5,912 nucleotides of DNA from an uncultured Rhizobiaceae group bacterium (GTDB taxonomy: Bacteria > Pseudomonadota > Alphaproteobacteria > Rhizobiales > Rhizobiaceae): the NCBI GenBank assembly GCA_937923355.1, contig CALAIO010000016.1:1-5912 (forward strand). Direction: 5' to 3'. The notes under the pieces were generated by a model. It saw only the letters and a list, made by a program, of their open reading frames with translations. It was not told the DNA's origin and searched no databases. Shown here one piece after another: positions 4,844 through 5,912 of this stretch (position 1 is its first letter; each line of letters opens with the position of its first letter). The translations under genes were made by a program, and so were the position numbers.

Positions 4844-5912
4844 ATGAGCGAGAACGACGGCGAAAGCCCAAAAGAGAAAAAAACACTAACATTGCGCGGT
4901 AGCGGTATCTCGCAGGGAACGGTGCGTCAGAATTTCTCTCACGGACGTACGAAATCTGTTGTGGTTGAAACGCGCAAGCGTAGAATTACCAAGCCGGGTG
5001 ATGCACCTGCTGCGAGTGAAGCTGCGCCTAAGGAAACAAAACCTGCCGCACCTGCGCCAGCAACACCAGCCCCTAAGCCTGCTGTTGAAATGCCCGCTTC
5101 CAATCTTTCCAAAAATGAGCTGGAAGCAAGAACCCGTGCATTGGAAGAAGCTAAGGCGCGTGAGTCTGTAGATCGCGAAAAAGCGCAAGCAGACGAAAAA
5201 CGCCGCGCAGAAGAAGATGCAAAACGCGCTGAAACAAAGGCTGAAGAAGCAAAGCGAAAAGCTGAAGAAGAAGAGCGCCTTGCAGCAGAGCGCGCTGAAG
5301 CTGAACGCATTGCAGCAGCGGATGCTTCTGCCATGGCTGCAAAAGCAGAAGAAGGCGCCCTTTCAAAACCAGCGACCAGAGACGAGCCAAAGCAAAAAGA
5401 GCTTAAGCCTTTTGAGCGCAAGAAGCCTGAAGAACCAGCCAAGCCCTCCAGAACAAAGGGTGGCGATGACCGTCGCAAGACCAAGCTAACGCTTACTAAT
5501 GCTCTGGATGAAGACAGCGGCAAGCGTGGTCCTTCTCTGGCTGCCCTTAAACGTCGTCAGGAAAAAGCAAAACGCGCAGCCCAACAAAACACTGGCCCAC
5601 GTGAAAAAGTTTCACGTGAAGTGCAATTGCCTGAAACCATTACCATTCAGGAACTTGCAAGCCGTATGTCTGAGCGTTCTGTGGATGTGATCAAATATTT
5701 GATGCAACAGGGTCAAATGATGAAGCCTGGCGACATCATCGATGCTGATACGGCAGAACTGATTACCGAAGAATTTGGCCATACTGTAAAACGCGTTTCT
5801 GACAGTGATATTGAAGATGGTATCTTTGATGCGCCGGATGATGCGGCTGATCTTGAATCACGTCCTCCAGTTGTGACCATCATGGGTCACGTTGACCATG
5901 GTAAAACATCCC
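4844..5912 (+). CDS. infB: Translation initiation factor IF-2, N-terminal part (runs off the window)
   Basis: The first 356 codons of IF2, the GTPase that brings formyl-Met-tRNA to the 30S subunit and promotes subunit joining. The frame is open at the window end. Residues 10-50 are an alphaproteobacterial-type N-terminal block (KKTLTLRGS, then [17 protein letters not shown]). Residues 55-85 are Ala/Pro-rich, and 90-170 are a charged, Glu/Lys/Arg/Ala-rich stretch likely to be one long helix. Residues 205-260 are basic. The IF2_N domain is at about 262-318 ([23 protein letters not shown]). The G domain starts at 340 ([17 protein letters not shown]), whose GHVDHGKT is the P-loop. Switch regions, the other GTPase motifs and the tRNA-binding C-terminus lie beyond the window. 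The ATG at 4844 is supported by TAAGG (4833-4837), 6 bases upstream. It ends the visible rimP-nusA-ylxR-infB order. Confidence 0.98.
   Translation, partial: MSENDGESPKEKKTLTLRGSGISQGTVRQNFSHGRTKSVVVETRKRRITKPGDAPAASEAAPKETKPAAPAPATPAPKPAVEMPASNLSKNELEARTRALEEAKARESVDREKAQADEKRRAEEDAKRAETKAEEAKRKAEEEERLAAERAEAERIAAADASAMAAKAEEGALSKPATRDEPKQKELKPFERKKPEEPAKPSRTKGGDDRRKTKLTLTNALDEDSGKRGPSLAALKRRQEKAKRAAQQNTGPREKVSREVQLPETITIQELASRMSERSVDVIKYLMQQGQMMKPGDIIDADTAELITEEFGHTVKRVSDSDIEDGIFDAPDDAADLESRPPVVTIMGHVDHGKTS
5598..5618. repeat. Perfect 9-bp palindromic arms within infB
   Basis: CACGTGAAA (5598-5606) and TTTCACGTG (5610-5618) are perfect inverted copies around a 3-base spacer, AAG. Each arm ends in the palindrome CACGTG. 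The segment encodes PREKVSRE just before the IF2_N domain, a conserved stretch of the protein, so the repeat may simply follow from codon choice. In RNA it would be a tight 9-bp hairpin. Confidence 0.45.

Noticed and set aside
5150..5340. Repetitive GCTGAAGAAGC-like DNA that could be a tandem repeat
   Set aside because: It encodes the charged helical linker of IF2 with imprecise, codon-level repetition normal for this protein; there is no regular repeat unit.
4939..5523. Minus-strand open frame of 194 codons opposite infB
   Set aside because: Its Ser/Ala/Arg-rich sequence is the reverse reading of the Glu/Lys/Ala-rich IF2 linker; the biased codons there remove stops on the other strand.

Overview
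The window looks like ordinary alphaproteobacterial chromosome, probably from Hyphomicrobiales (Rhizobiales) or a close relative with only moderate GC. The evidence is the alphaproteobacterial style of the IF2 N-terminus ([17 protein letters not shown]), a YlxR domain fused to an L7Ae-like domain between nusA and infB, and a NusA with two C-terminal repeat modules. I cannot name the genus. There is no sign of transfer: no mobile element, CRISPR array, tRNA or rRNA.

Layout. Bases 1-147 are the 3' end of a plus-strand gene whose basic tail matches the ribosome-rescue hydrolase ArfB. Nine bases later, and convergent with it, a DadA-type FAD amino-acid dehydrogenase is read on the minus strand (157-1401). 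Its leader (about 1402-1655) is a tandem glycine riboswitch. The Shine-Dalgarno of dadA can pair with the 3' edge of the second aptamer, which suggests translational control. From about 1700 the plus strand carries the rimP-nusA-ylxR-infB operon. A good sigma70-type promoter is followed by a terminator-like hairpin inside the rimP leader. Then come rimP (1839-2426), nusA (2510-4144), the ylxR/L7Ae fusion (4159-4761) and the first 356 codons of infB, cut by the window end just after the first GTPase motif.

How the genes fit together. The operon links transcription and translation. RimP matures the 30S subunit, NusA controls pausing, termination and antitermination, YlxR-L7Ae is an RNA-binding protein, and IF2 places initiator tRNA on the ribosome. 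The hairpin in front of rimP is well placed for attenuation, possibly feedback by NusA. The divergent dadA is a separate metabolic unit controlled by glycine. Its promoter region sits back to back with that of the operon.

I see no undescribed gene system. What merits a second look is regulatory: the SD-pairing arm of the glycine riboswitch, the rimP leader hairpin, an inverted repeat centred on the rimP -10 element, and two inverted repeats inside coding sequence.
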